DNA from: an uncultured Bacteroidota bacterium
GTDB taxonomy: Bacteria; Bacteroidota; Bacteroidia; Chitinophagales; Saprospiraceae
NCBI GenBank assembly: GCA_903836265.1
Contig: CAILQK010000021.1
Location: forward strand, 1 to 38,101
Length of the DNA stretch: 38,101 nt
Direction of reading: 5' to 3'
This document shows, piece after piece, positions 15,846 through 24,616 of this stretch. Position 1 is the stretch's first letter. Each line of letters opens with the position of its first letter. A model generated the notes under the pieces. It made no database searches, was not told the origin of the DNA, and was given only the letters and a program-made list of their open reading frames with translations. Made by a program: the position numbers and the translations under genes.

Positions 15846-18161
15846 TCAGAATTTGAAGTTCCAGGTGATGCTGGGAAGGATAGGGAAGAGGGATACCTGT
15901 TTGGCCTGGATACCCACTGGTACGTCGCCCACAGGCGTGCTCTGAAATTCGGCATCCAGGTAAATGAAGTACGGATTCCTGCGGTTGAGTACGTTGTAAA
16001 CGCTCAGGGTGAGGTCGTGCTCGCTCTTTCTGGTCTGCCACTTGTATATCAACCCCAGGTCGGCACGCATATACGGCGGATACCTGAAAGAGTTTCTGTC
16101 GCCGTAAACAGGCACAATGGTCTGTATAGGAGCTCCGGGTACATCCTGTACCGATATTCTGCCCTGTGGTAACCACGATACGTAACCGGATGAATATACC
16201 CAGGTGGCTGTAGCCTGCCAGTGTTTGTTGAACTCATAAGTGCCAACCACGGTCAGGTTGTGGCGCGTGTCGAACCTCGGACTGAAGTATTCTCCGTTGT
16301 TGATGACCGGGAAACGGCCGCGTTTTGCCCAGGAGAGGGTGTATCCTATCCAGCCAGTGAGGCGACCTTCTTTCTTTTCAATTTCCAGTTCGAGCGGACT
16401 GTAGGCGAACCCCCTGCCAAAGGTGAGCTCTTCTTCGAGGTTGTTATTTCCGAAAAGTTCGGCACCATCTACAAAATCAACCTGATTCTGGAGCCATTTG
16501 TACCAGGCCTCCCATGTAATCAGTACCTGATCGCCGATGAGCCACGAAATGCCGCCGGCTATCTGGTCGCTCACCTCGGGCTTAACGTTTTCGGTACTCG
16601 GATACCATATATCGGTGGGCAGCGACAGGCCGCTGCTCGCAAGCAGGTGTACATACTGGTTCATGCGCGCGTACGAGAGTTTGCCCGAGAACCTGTTGGT
16701 AAATGAATAATTGGCTGCAACGCGTGGTTCGATGTTGGCGTAAAATGCGGGTTTGTTCTGCCATGCCGAAAAACGCAGTCCGTAATTTACTTTAAGCTTC
16801 GGTGTTGCAGTCCACTCATCGGAGGCATAGGCTCCATATTCAAGCCCGAAATATTCTCTGCCGGCATTAAACTGTACCTGCCCGTCGTCACTGCCGGCCT
16901 TGAGACGTGCCGTCACGAAGTCGTGCCAGGTGATATTGCCGCCAAACCGTACGGTGTGCCGGTTGTCGGGCTGGTAGTAGAAGTCAACTTTGGTGTTGGC
17001 GTCTCTGATATTGCTTCCCAGGCTGAAGGAGAATCCCTGAAGGATATTCTGGATGTTGTACTGATAATCTGAAAATGTAAATGTGGCATTGGAAAACAGT
17101 TTCGGGCCGAAAACATGGTTCCATCGCGCAGTACCGGTGGCATTACCCCAGTCGAACCGGAAATTGAAGTTCTGGTCACGGAAATTGAAAACATCGCGGC
17201 CGAAGTACCCGCTGAGGTAAATCCTGTCCTTCTCGGTCAGCTGGAAGTTGACCTTGGTATTCAGATCATAAAAGTAGTAATCCGGTATCGGAGCGAAATC
17301 AGCATTGCCGGTATTGGCTTTGTTTACCCGGTCTGTAAATATGTCAATGTAAGTGCGCCGACCACTTATCACGAATGAAGACTTGTCTTTCTGAATGGGG
17401 CCTTCTACAGTGAGCCGGCTGGATATGAGTCCCACACCACCCGCAGCAGTATATTTCTTGTTGTTTCCTTCTTTCATCCGCACATCAATGACTGATGACA
17501 GGCGGCCACCATACTGTGACGGGAAACCGCCCTTGTAAACTTTCAGATCTTTTACTGCGTCAGAGTTGAAAGTACTGAAGAATCCGAACAGGTGATTGGG
17601 ATTATATACAACTGCCTCATCCAGCACAATCAGATTCTGGTCTGTGTTTCCGCCTCTGACAAAGATTCCGGTAGTACCCTCCGATCCGGGTGTAAATCCC
17701 GGTTTTAACTGCAGAATTTTGATAATGTCGGTTTCCCCGAACAGGGCAGGTATGGCTTTCAGTTCGCGTGTACTGATGGTGGTAACCGACATTTCGGTGC
17801 TCTTAACTTTGTCTGCCAGCGAATTGGCCTTGATAACCACCTCCTGCATCAGTGACCCTGTCTGGCTCAACGAAATATCCCGTTTGATCTCACCTGTGGG
17901 GAGAATGGTCAAAGTCTGTGATTCATATCCAAGGTAGCTGACAATCAGCCTGACTGAATCGGAGCCTGCCGGAATAGAAAGGGAATAGAAGCCGTATTCG
18001 TTACTTGTACTCCCTTTCGACTGGCCAACAGCCACTATGGAGGCACCAATCAGGGTTTCCCCGTTTTGGGCATCTTTTATCACGCCACTTATGGTAGCGT
18101 TTTTCTGTGCAGAAATGAAAATAGCGGGCAGAAGCAGCAGGACTGTCAGTAATTTGCGCAT
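15846..18161 (-). CDS. TonB-dependent receptor with carboxypeptidase-regulatory-like N-domain
   Basis: This 771-residue outer-membrane receptor has a signal peptide MRKLLTVLLLLPAIFISAQ. A CarboxypepD_reg-like domain (ATISGVIKDAQNGETLIGAS) comes next. The plug has LKPGFTPGSEGTTGIFVRGG, VYNPNHLFGFFSTFNSDAVK and GGFPSQYGGRLSSVIDVR. The rest is a long beta barrel ending in aromatic LPSITWNFKF. Such receptors take up large or complexed substrates using TonB energy. The pairing with a DUF4249 lipoprotein instead of SusD suggests a substrate other than the usual starch-type glycans. No glycanase, metallophore or regulator gene is adjacent, so the substrate cannot be named. The ATG at 18161 is chosen over an upstream in-frame start at 18203 because of the signal peptide. 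Confidence 0.92.
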   Translation of the reverse strand: MRKLLTVLLLLPAIFISAQKNATISGVIKDAQNGETLIGASIVAVGQSKGSTSNEYGFYSLSIPAGSDSVRLIVSYLGYESQTLTILPTGEIKRDISLSQTGSLMQEVVIKANSLADKVKSTEMSVTTISTRELKAIPALFGETDIIKILQLKPGFTPGSEGTTGIFVRGGNTDQNLIVLDEAVVYNPNHLFGFFSTFNSDAVKDLKVYKGGFPSQYGGRLSSVIDVRMKEGNNKKYTAAGGVGLISSRLTVEGPIQKDKSSFVISGRRTYIDIFTDRVNKANTGNADFAPIPDYYFYDLNTKVNFQLTEKDRIYLSGYFGRDVFNFRDQNFNFRFDWGNATGTARWNHVFGPKLFSNATFTFSDYQYNIQNILQGFSFSLGSNIRDANTKVDFYYQPDNRHTVRFGGNITWHDFVTARLKAGSDDGQVQFNAGREYFGLEYGAYASDEWTATPKLKVNYGLRFSAWQNKPAFYANIEPRVAANYSFTNRFSGKLSYARMNQYVHLLASSGLSLPTDIWYPSTENVKPEVSDQIAGGISWLIGDQVLITWEAWYKWLQNQVDFVDGAELFGNNNLEEELTFGRGFAYSPLELEIEKKEGRLTGWIGYTLSWAKRGRFPVINNGEYFSPRFDTRHNLTVVGTYEFNKHWQATATWVYSSGYVSWLPQGRISVQDVPGAPIQTIVPVYGDRNSFRYPPYMRADLGLIYKWQTRKSEHDLTLSVYNVLNRRNPYFIYLDAEFQSTPVGDVPVGIQAKQVSLFPILPSITWNFKF

Positions 18162-18241
18162 GGTGTATCTGGAAAAAGAAAAAACCAAAACGCAGGGCGG
18201 CAAACTTTGTTCTGACGTCTGTCGTTTTTGTCGGCCAATTC

Positions 18242-18249
18242 CAAATATA
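18242..18249 (-). promoter_or_regulatory. Candidate -7 box of the TonB receptor operon
   Basis: The minus strand reads TATATTTG, a full match to TAnnTTTG, about 80 bases upstream of the receptor ATG. No TTTG was found at the right distance, so this is a single-box candidate. Confidence 0.4.
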
Positions 18250-18296
18250 TTTCAACCAACAAGCAGTTTTGATCTGCCAACGGCTGCTCAGTTTAT

Positions 18297-19607
18297 TCAG
18301 ATACGAGTGATTTTTGCACCAATGGCATTCAGACGGCGGTCAATGTACTGGTAACCTCGGTCTATCTGGTGTACGTTGTGTATGACACTCGTCCCCTTGG
18401 CTGACAGGGCGGCGATGAGCAGGGCCTGACCAGCCCTGATGTCGGGCGAACTCATGGTAATTCCCCTGAGCTGGCAGCGTCTGTCGAGACCAATTACTGT
18501 TGCCCTGTGTGGGTCGCACAGTATAATCTGCGCGCCCATGTCAATCAGGTTGTCAACAAAGAACAGCCTGCTTTCGAACATCTTCTGGTGAATGAGTACT
18601 GATCCTCTCGCCTGGGTGGCTGTCACCAGTATAATAGACATCAGATCGGGTGTGAAGCCGGGCCATGGGGCATCGTAAATGGTCAGAATGGAACCGTCAA
18701 TGAATGTATTGATCTCGTAATGCTCATGCGCAGGGATATGCAGATCGTCGCCCTTGCGCTCGATGGTAATTCCGAGGCGCCCGAAAGTATGGGGAATGAT
18801 TCCGAGATGATCCACTCCGGCATTTTTGATGGTGATATCCCCGCCGGTCATGGCTGCCAGACCGATGAACGACCCGATTTCAATCATATCGGGCAGACAC
18901 CGGTGTTCGGTGCCACCAAGCTGTTCAACACCTTCGATATGGAGCAGGTTGGAGCCAATGCCTTCTATGCGTGCGCCCATGCGTGTGAGCATGCGACAGA
19001 GCTGCTGTACATACGGTTCACAGGCTGCATTGTAGATAGTTGTTTTGCCTTTTGCCAGTACGGCAGCCATAACTACATTGGCCGTTCCTGTTACAGAAAT
19101 CTCGTCGAGGTGGATGTACGTGCCTTTTAACCCTCCGGAGGGCTTTTCGACGTAATAAATATCCTGTTTGTCGTCGTATTTGAACTCCGCACCGAGTTGC
19201 TGGAAACCGAGAAAGTGGGTGTCAAGTCTTCGGCGGCCGATTTTGTCGCCGCCGGGTTTGGGCAGGGTGGCGCGGCCGAAGCGGGCGAGCAGCGGACCAA
19301 TCAGCATGACGGAGCCGCGGAGGCGAGCAGCATCGCGCATGAATTCGGGTGACAGCAGGTAGTCAATATCAATAGACCCGGCACAAAATCTGCAGGTGTC
19401 TTCGGAAAGTCTTTCAACCGTCACACCGAATCCTCTGAGCAGGTCAATGAGTTTGTTAACATCCAGAATATCCGGAATGTTGGATATGGTTACGGAGTCG
19501 TTGGTCAGCAGTACGGCACTGATGATTTGCAGTGCTTCATTTTTTGCCCCCTGGGGCTGCAGATCGCCATGTAACGGCTGGCCGCCGATCACTTCAAAAC
19601 TGTCCAT
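18297..19607 (-). CDS. murA: UDP-N-acetylglucosamine 1-carboxyvinyltransferase MurA (Asp variant)
   Basis: MurA transfers enolpyruvate from PEP to UDP-GlcNAc, the first committed step of peptidoglycan synthesis. The 436-residue protein has the substrate motif QGAKNEALQ with Lys22-Asn23, then RLRGSVMLIGPLLARFG and LPKPGGDKIGRRRLDTHFLG. The residue that is the PEP-binding Cys in E. coli MurA is Asp121 here (GGD in place of GGC). Asp at this site is known from mycobacteria and chlamydiae, where the enzyme is active but not alkylated by fosfomycin. The gene begins 20 bases after the PBP1A stop on the same strand, forming a peptidoglycan operon. Confidence 0.95.
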   Translation of the reverse strand: MDSFEVIGGQPLHGDLQPQGAKNEALQIISAVLLTNDSVTISNIPDILDVNKLIDLLRGFGVTVERLSEDTCRFCAGSIDIDYLLSPEFMRDAARLRGSVMLIGPLLARFGRATLPKPGGDKIGRRRLDTHFLGFQQLGAEFKYDDKQDIYYVEKPSGGLKGTYIHLDEISVTGTANVVMAAVLAKGKTTIYNAACEPYVQQLCRMLTRMGARIEGIGSNLLHIEGVEQLGGTEHRCLPDMIEIGSFIGLAAMTGGDITIKNAGVDHLGIIPHTFGRLGITIERKGDDLHIPAHEHYEINTFIDGSILTIYDAPWPGFTPDLMSIILVTATQARGSVLIHQKMFESRLFFVDNLIDMGAQIILCDPHRATVIGLDRRCQLRGITMSSPDIRAGQALLIAALSAKGTSVIHNVHQIDRGYQYIDRRLNAIGAKITRI

Positions 19608-19627
19608 GTATGTTTTTGTTGTTCCTT

Positions 19628-22258
19628 TTACTGGTCCTGATCACCGAACGTATCATCGGGTCTGCGTGCTTTACCCGGTCGGGTCGGGTTTGATTCATCA
19701 TTGTTTCCACTGTTCCCGTCCGATGAGAAGTCTTCCTCGTCGCCGGGCGCACCCTGGTTATCATATACATCGCAGTTGGTTTCAATGTTCATCTCGCCGG
19801 GAGGCGGGGTGAACCTGGCGGTGTAGTCGTACCCCGAATCGGGGTCGTTTTCGAGCCTCGCTATGAAGTCGGCAAATATGGGTCTGGCGAGTTTTGATCC
19901 CTGACCATCTGCCAGACTGAGGAACCGGATCCAGCGGTCTTCACCACCTACCCAGGTGCCGACTACCAGTCGGGGAGTTACACCCATAAACCAGGCGTCT
20001 GCATAGCTGTTGGTGGTTCCTGTTTTGCCCCCTGCGTCACTCTTGAGCTTGTTGATACCTGGCGCCCCCTTCACGTTGTATCGCAGCATGTCGAGTATCA
20101 CCCAGTTGGCATCGGCCGGCAGGGCTGCCTTCTCTTCCGGTATGGATCTGTACAGGAGTCTGCCGTTCCGGTCCTCGATTTTTCTGATCACAAACGGTTC
20201 CCTGTAAACTCCGTTGTTGGCGAAGGTGCTGTATGCTCCTGTCATGTGCATGACGGTCAGATCAGCCGCTCCCAGACAAATCGAAGGGGAGCCGGGTGGT
20301 ATGAGATACCGGCCGTTTGACTGCCTGACTGAGTCAATGCCCATGTTGTTGCACAATCCGCGTACAGGCTCTGTGTCACCCAGTTGTTTCATCAGATAGG
20401 CGCTTACCGAATTCACCGAATTCTTCAGGGCTTCTTTCAGGGTAAGTCGCTCGCCGGTATATTCTCCCGTAGCGTTTTTGGGCGTCCAGTCGGTCAGGTG
20501 CCTGAAATTCATGTAACCCTTCTCAATGGTCACAGGCTGGTCAAATACTTCAAAGCACGGACTGATATGCTGTTGGGCAATGGCAGTTGCGTAAACAAAC
20601 GGCTTGAAGGTGGAACCTACCTGACGCTGCGAATAGATATGATCGAACTGGAAGTACTTGAAATTGATACCTCCAACCCAGGCTTTTATTTCACTGTTGC
20701 CCGGATCAACTGCCAGCACGCCAGTTTGCAGGAACATTCTGTGGTAGCGGATGCTGTCCATGGGTGTCATGACGGTGTCTTTCTCAAACCGCTGGTTACC
20801 CCATGTAAATACTTTCATGCGCGCAGGCGTACCATATATCCTGGTGATAGCTGTTCGCAGCGATTTGTAACCGTTTTTGGCAGCACCCCAGTTTCCGGAG
20901 CGCATGATGTCTTTGTAGGCAGCGGCCTGTGCTGCAGTGGTTTCTCCGCGGGTGCTGCCGGCCTTCTTTTCTTCCCTGAGCATGCGTTCCATATCAATGT
21001 CGCGGAGCTCAAACGAAAAATCGCTCTTGATTTCTGCACAAACCTGATCCATATACTGCGGCCAGAGGGCCTCGAAACGAGAATCCTTGCGAACCAGCGC
21101 CCAGAGAGACTCCTCTCTCAGCCTCATTTCATCTTCAGTGGCATCTCCCGACTTGTGTTTCCAGGGGTCGCGGCCCTTCCAGACCTGAAAAAAGCGCGCC
21201 TGCGTTTTCTTCATCTGGGCTGCCATCGCCTCCTCGGCGTGACGCTGGTAAACCGGATCAATGGTGGTGTAAATCCTGATACCATCGCGGTAAAGGTTAT
21301 ACCTCGAGCCATCAGGTCGCCTCGCCTGCGGTTGCTCAAGTATTTGAGACACCTGCTTCTCCAGATAGTCGCACAGATAGGGCGCCTTGTCGTCAACAAA
21401 GGTAACCGGCCTGAAATTGATACCCAGTGGCAGGAGTTTCAGACTGTCGTACTGGGCTTCTTTGATTACTCCGTTGTGGCGCATCTGCGACAATACCACC
21501 CACCTCCGGCGCATCGCCCTGTCCGGATGACGGTTCGGATTGTAGCGGGAGGGATTCTGCAGCATGCCTATCAGCATCGCAGCCTCCTGGATTTTCAGTT
21601 TCGACTGGTCTTTCCCGAAATATACCTCGGATGCGGCATGCACTCCGTAAGCGTTATTGATAAAGTTGAACTGATTCAGATACATGGAGATGATTTCCTC
21701 CTTGGTGTAGGCTCTCTCCAGTTTTACCGCTGTAATCCATTCACGCAATTTCATATAAACCAGCTTGAAAAAGCGCTCAAACCTGTTCAATCCCTCAAAA
21801 TCACGGTCGGAATACAACATTTTGGCCAATTGCTGGGTAATTGTCGAACCTCCTCCCGAACTTTGGTCCGCCAGAAGAATAGTCCTGACCATCACGCGCG
21901 CAACAGCTTTGGCGTCAATTCCGCAATGTTCCCTGAATCGCTCGTCTTCCGTGGAAACAAGTGCTGAAACGAGGTGCGGATTGAGGTTTTCATAGGAAAC
22001 CGGTACGCGGTTTTCCACAAAATAACGGCCCAGCACTTCATTGTTGTCGGCCAGTACCTCACTCGCCAGTGCCGAAGCCGGGTCTTCCAGCTCCCTGAAC
22101 GACGGAATAGACGTGAAATTGATAATCAGAAATAAAACCGCCACGCTGATGATACCGCCAATCAGAAGGCGCCATGTCAGACGGATAATCTTCCCGTACA
22201 GGGGCATGCGCTTGTTCTGAAGAGATGCCTTGATTGTAATCAGACGCTGAGGCTCCAT
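19628..22258 (-). CDS. Class A penicillin-binding protein (PBP1A-type transglycosylase/transpeptidase)
   Basis: This bifunctional peptidoglycan synthase has 876 residues. A cytoplasmic tail and one membrane helix (about 31-48) come first. The GT51 glycosyltransferase domain has catalytic Glu104 in STEDERFREHCGID and the GGSTITQQLAKMLYS motif. The transpeptidase domain has Ser549 in GSTFKPF (S-x2-K), SVNSV (S-x-N) and KTGTTNSYADAWF (KTG). A region of about 130 residues rich in charged residues lies between the two catalytic domains, and an acidic, disordered-looking tail ends the protein. The frame extends to a TTG at 22291, but the ATG at 22258 is preferred. It lies upstream of murA in the same transcript. 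Confidence 0.94.
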   Translation of the reverse strand: MEPQRLITIKASLQNKRMPLYGKIIRLTWRLLIGGIISVAVLFLIINFTSIPSFRELEDPASALASEVLADNNEVLGRYFVENRVPVSYENLNPHLVSALVSTEDERFREHCGIDAKAVARVMVRTILLADQSSGGGSTITQQLAKMLYSDRDFEGLNRFERFFKLVYMKLREWITAVKLERAYTKEEIISMYLNQFNFINNAYGVHAASEVYFGKDQSKLKIQEAAMLIGMLQNPSRYNPNRHPDRAMRRRWVVLSQMRHNGVIKEAQYDSLKLLPLGINFRPVTFVDDKAPYLCDYLEKQVSQILEQPQARRPDGSRYNLYRDGIRIYTTIDPVYQRHAEEAMAAQMKKTQARFFQVWKGRDPWKHKSGDATEDEMRLREESLWALVRKDSRFEALWPQYMDQVCAEIKSDFSFELRDIDMERMLREEKKAGSTRGETTAAQAAAYKDIMRSGNWGAAKNGYKSLRTAITRIYGTPARMKVFTWGNQRFEKDTVMTPMDSIRYHRMFLQTGVLAVDPGNSEIKAWVGGINFKYFQFDHIYSQRQVGSTFKPFVYATAIAQQHISPCFEVFDQPVTIEKGYMNFRHLTDWTPKNATGEYTGERLTLKEALKNSVNSVSAYLMKQLGDTEPVRGLCNNMGIDSVRQSNGRYLIPPGSPSICLGAADLTVMHMTGAYSTFANNGVYREPFVIRKIEDRNGRLLYRSIPEEKAALPADANWVILDMLRYNVKGAPGINKLKSDAGGKTGTTNSYADAWFMGVTPRLVVGTWVGGEDRWIRFLSLADGQGSKLARPIFADFIARLENDPDSGYDYTARFTPPPGEMNIETNCDVYDNQGAPGDEEDFSSDGNSGNNDESNPTRPGKARRPDDTFGDQDQ

Positions 22259-22288
22259 TTTTTTCTGTGTTGGGTGATATTTCAACCG

Positions 22289-22296
22289 CAAAAGTA
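22289..22296 (-). promoter_or_regulatory. Candidate -7 box of the PBP1A-murA operon
   Basis: The minus strand reads TACTTTTG, a full TAnnTTTG match, 30 bases before the PBP1A ATG in the 58-base divergent gap with the glycosyltransferase. No -33 TTTG was seen. Confidence 0.45.
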
Positions 22297-22316
22297 GTTA
22301 AAAAATAATTTGTTTC

Positions 22317-23465
22317 ATGTTCCAACTGATATGTGCGCTGGCTTTTCTGACATTCTGTTACACCGTGATTATGTCAGTTTACCTGCTCGGATTTTTGCGG
22401 GCAGGTTTGCATCAGGTTTCACAACCGGATTCCCCGCAGTTGCGCGTTGCAGTTGTTATTCCGGCCAGAAATGAAGCTCCGTTAATTCGCAACTGTATTT
22501 TGTCGGTGCTGAATGGTTCTTACCCCGCAGAACTGACCGAGGTGATGGTGGTTGACGACTTTTCCACAGATGAAACGGCTTCTGTTGTAACCAGCATGTT
22601 CGAACTTCTTCATGAGAACAGTTCTCTGAAACGTCTGATCAGCCTTGCCGGGTATCTGCCATCCGAAAGAAAGGGATATCCCAATAAAAAAAAGGCGCTG
22701 GAACTGGCAGTGACAGCCACCGACGCGGATATCATCGTCACAACGGATGCCGATTGTGTAGCGCCACCCGACTGGCTGAAGGTGGTGGTTTCCCGGTTTG
22801 TTGCAGATGATGACCTGAAAATTCTGGCCTGCCCTGTACTCTGCACCCCGGGCAATTCGCTTGTTGAGCACTATCAGGCACTCGATTTTATCGGTCTGAT
22901 GGGTATTACAGCCGCAGGTTATGAACTCGGATGGCATCAGATGGGCAACGGAGCCAACCTGGCCTACCGGAAATCAGCTTTTCAGGCTGTAAACGGCTAT
23001 GAGGGTAACGACCATATTCCCTCCGGTGACGATATGTTTCTTCTGGGGAAAATCGGTGAAAGATGGCCCGGCTCAGCGCGGTTTCTTGCTTCCCCGGAAG
23101 CTGTGTTGTTAACAGTGCCACAGCCCGACTGGCGCAGTTTTATCCGGCAGCGAATCAGGTGGGGCGGAAAAAATTCAGCCATCCCGGGTTTAACAATCAA
23201 ACTGGTGTTGCTTTCGGTACTGCTGTTTTGTGTGAGCATCTGGGTCTCGCTGGTTGCGGCAATCGCAGATTTTTTGCCGTGGACGGTATTTTTCGGACAG
23301 TTTACTGTCAAATTTTTGATGGATTACCTGTTCCTGCAGAATGTTGCATCTTTTTTTGACAGAAAGGAATTGTTGCGCAGGTTTCCGGTTATGTCGCTCA
23401 TTCACGCTGCGCAGATTTCTGTTGCCGGTATTGGAAGTTTGTTGCCCGGCAGGAGCAGGTGGTAA
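22317..23465 (+). CDS. Membrane glycosyltransferase, family 2
   Basis: This 382-residue processive-type GT2 enzyme has an N-terminal membrane helix (FQLICALAFLTFCYTVIMSVYLLGF). The GT-A domain carries VAVVIPARNEA, VVDDFSTDE, the DxD motif TTDADCVAPPDW, GANLAYRK, and QRIRWGGK (the Q/R-x2-RW acceptor motif). Two or three C-terminal membrane helices follow. It probably transfers a sugar to a lipid carrier or growing surface polysaccharide at the inner membrane, but the substrate is not readable from sequence. It diverges from PBP1A. It is not an obvious member of a polysaccharide cluster, since no other glycosyltransferase is near. Confidence 0.85.
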   Translation: MFQLICALAFLTFCYTVIMSVYLLGFLRAGLHQVSQPDSPQLRVAVVIPARNEAPLIRNCILSVLNGSYPAELTEVMVVDDFSTDETASVVTSMFELLHENSSLKRLISLAGYLPSERKGYPNKKKALELAVTATDADIIVTTDADCVAPPDWLKVVVSRFVADDDLKILACPVLCTPGNSLVEHYQALDFIGLMGITAAGYELGWHQMGNGANLAYRKSAFQAVNGYEGNDHIPSGDDMFLLGKIGERWPGSARFLASPEAVLLTVPQPDWRSFIRQRIRWGGKNSAIPGLTIKLVLLSVLLFCVSIWVSLVAAIADFLPWTVFFGQFTVKFLMDYLFLQNVASFFDRKELLRRFPVMSLIHAAQISVAGIGSLLPGRSRW

Positions 23466-23606
23466 TCAGAAACTGTGTCTCAATCGCAGAAAAGCTGCCA
23501 TATAGTGGTCTCTGAAGCGGTCGCCGGGTGCCTGAAGCATGAATATTTGCCCTGTCAGGTCTATGTCCCGGTACTTTTGTGGAATTATGATGATGCAGGT
23601 CAATGT
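23466..23606 (-). pseudogene. Possible C-terminal remnant of a minus-strand gene
   Basis: A minus-strand frame of 46 codons ends with TGA at 23466-23468, right against the stop of the convergent glycosyltransferase. It reads KYRDIDLTGQIF...YMAAFLRLRHSF and ends in an aromatic residue, as outer-membrane barrel proteins do. An in-frame stop at 23607-23609 and no usable start make it at best a fragment. It may equally be chance, as the 182-base gap otherwise shows only a promoter box. Confidence 0.2.
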
Positions 23607-23622
23607 TTATGCCGTTTTGACT

Positions 23623-23630
23623 TACTTTTG
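23623..23630 (+). promoter_or_regulatory. Candidate -7 box of the nitrilase gene
   Basis: TACTTTTG is a full TAnnTTTG match, 17 bases before the ATG at 23648, giving a nearly leaderless transcript. No TTTG is at the correct -33 distance. Confidence 0.45.
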
Positions 23631-23647
23631 TCTTCAAATTTTTTGAA

Positions 23648-24421
23648 ATGCGTATTTCTCTCGTGCAATCCGGCCTCGTCTGGGAAAATATTGATGCCAA
23701 TCTTCGCACATTCAGCGAAAAACTGGCCCCGCTTGCCGGAAAAACTGATATGGTTGTGCTGCCTGAAATGTTCACTACCGGATTCACCATGAAGGCTGCA
23801 GAACTTGCCGAGGATATGGATGGTCTTGCTGTAAACTGGATGAGCAAAACTGCCAGCCTTCTTGGTTCGGCAGTGGTGGGCAGCTTTATATGCAAAGAGC
23901 ATGGCTTGCACAAAAACAGACTGGTATTCATGTTTCCCGACGGACATTTCGAGTATTACGACAAACGTCACCTGTTCACGCTCGCTGGCGAACACGAGGT
24001 GTTCTCGCCGGGAACCCGAAAGTTGACGATTGAGTGGAAGGGCTTCCGAATTTGTCCGATGATCTGTTATGATCTGCGGTTCCCGGTGTGGAGCAGGAAT
24101 CAGTCAGGTGCCGCAGCTTATGATCTGTTGCTGTATGTGGCAAACTGGCCCTCCCGCCGCGGTCTGCACTGGCGCTCGCTGCTGCAGGCAAGAGCCATCG
24201 AAAACCAGTCGTATGTGGTGGGAGTAAATGTGGTGGGCCGCGACGGGAATGATCTGGAATACTCCGGCGACTCCTGCATTATTGATTTTTCAGGTCAGCA
24301 TCTGGTCTCGCTGACGGCTTCCGAGGCGGTAGTCACTGTTTCCGTTTCCTTGCCGGAATTACACGATTTCAGAACAAGGCTGCCGTTCCTGAATGATGCC
24401 GACCAGTTCCTGATAAAATGA
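23648..24421 (+). CDS. Nitrilase-superfamily omega-amidase
   Basis: This 257-residue C-N hydrolase has the full catalytic triad: Glu40 in VVLPEMFTTGF, Lys105 in YYDKRHLF, and Cys139 in PMICYDLRFPVWSRN. The sequence around Cys and the PEMFTTGFTM start match the YafV/NIT2 omega-amidase branch, which hydrolyses alpha-ketoglutaramate and alpha-ketosuccinamate made by glutamine or asparagine transaminases, and helps to salvage methionine. A methionine-type aminotransferase lies a few kilobases away (29115-30257), which fits such coupling, but the two are on opposite strands and not co-transcribed. The protein is cytoplasmic with no signal peptide. Confidence 0.88.
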   Translation: MRISLVQSGLVWENIDANLRTFSEKLAPLAGKTDMVVLPEMFTTGFTMKAAELAEDMDGLAVNWMSKTASLLGSAVVGSFICKEHGLHKNRLVFMFPDGHFEYYDKRHLFTLAGEHEVFSPGTRKLTIEWKGFRICPMICYDLRFPVWSRNQSGAAAYDLLLYVANWPSRRGLHWRSLLQARAIENQSYVVGVNVVGRDGNDLEYSGDSCIIDFSGQHLVSLTASEAVVTVSVSLPELHDFRTRLPFLNDADQFLIK

Positions 24422-24439
24422 AAATATGTGCATATTTGC

Positions 24440-24469
24440 TTTGAACTTGATTTCGGTTTTCTACCTTTG
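24440..24469 (+). promoter_or_regulatory. Bacteroidetes-type promoter of the NlpC/P60 gene
   Basis: TTTG at 24440-24443, an 18-base spacer and TACCTTTG at 24462-24469 are a full two-box consensus match. Transcription would begin near 24476, leaving a leader of about 140 bases before the ATG at 24617. That leader contains a 10-codon ORF (24489-24521). Confidence 0.7.
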
Positions 24470-24616
24470 CCATATTAACAACCAGTCAATGGCTCCCCGT
24501 GAGCAAATAATCGCCCTTTAATCCCTGTCCTTTGGGCGTGCTTTCTGCGAATTTTCTGCCCCTTTCAGGGTGGAAAACCTTCATCGGCTTGTCCGCGCAG
24601 AAATAATTTGAGTAAC

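Noticed and set aside
20384-21967. Long plus-strand open frame (527 codons) opposite PBP1A
   Set aside because: The minus strand has all GT51 and transpeptidase motifs of PBP1A in frame. The plus-strand translation has no recognisable domain, so it is a codon-bias shadow.
23398-23931. Minus-strand frame (177 codons) across the glycosyltransferase end and nitrilase start
   Set aside because: It is antisense to two well-supported genes and has no domain; only the separate short frame at 23466-23606 was kept as a weak candidate.
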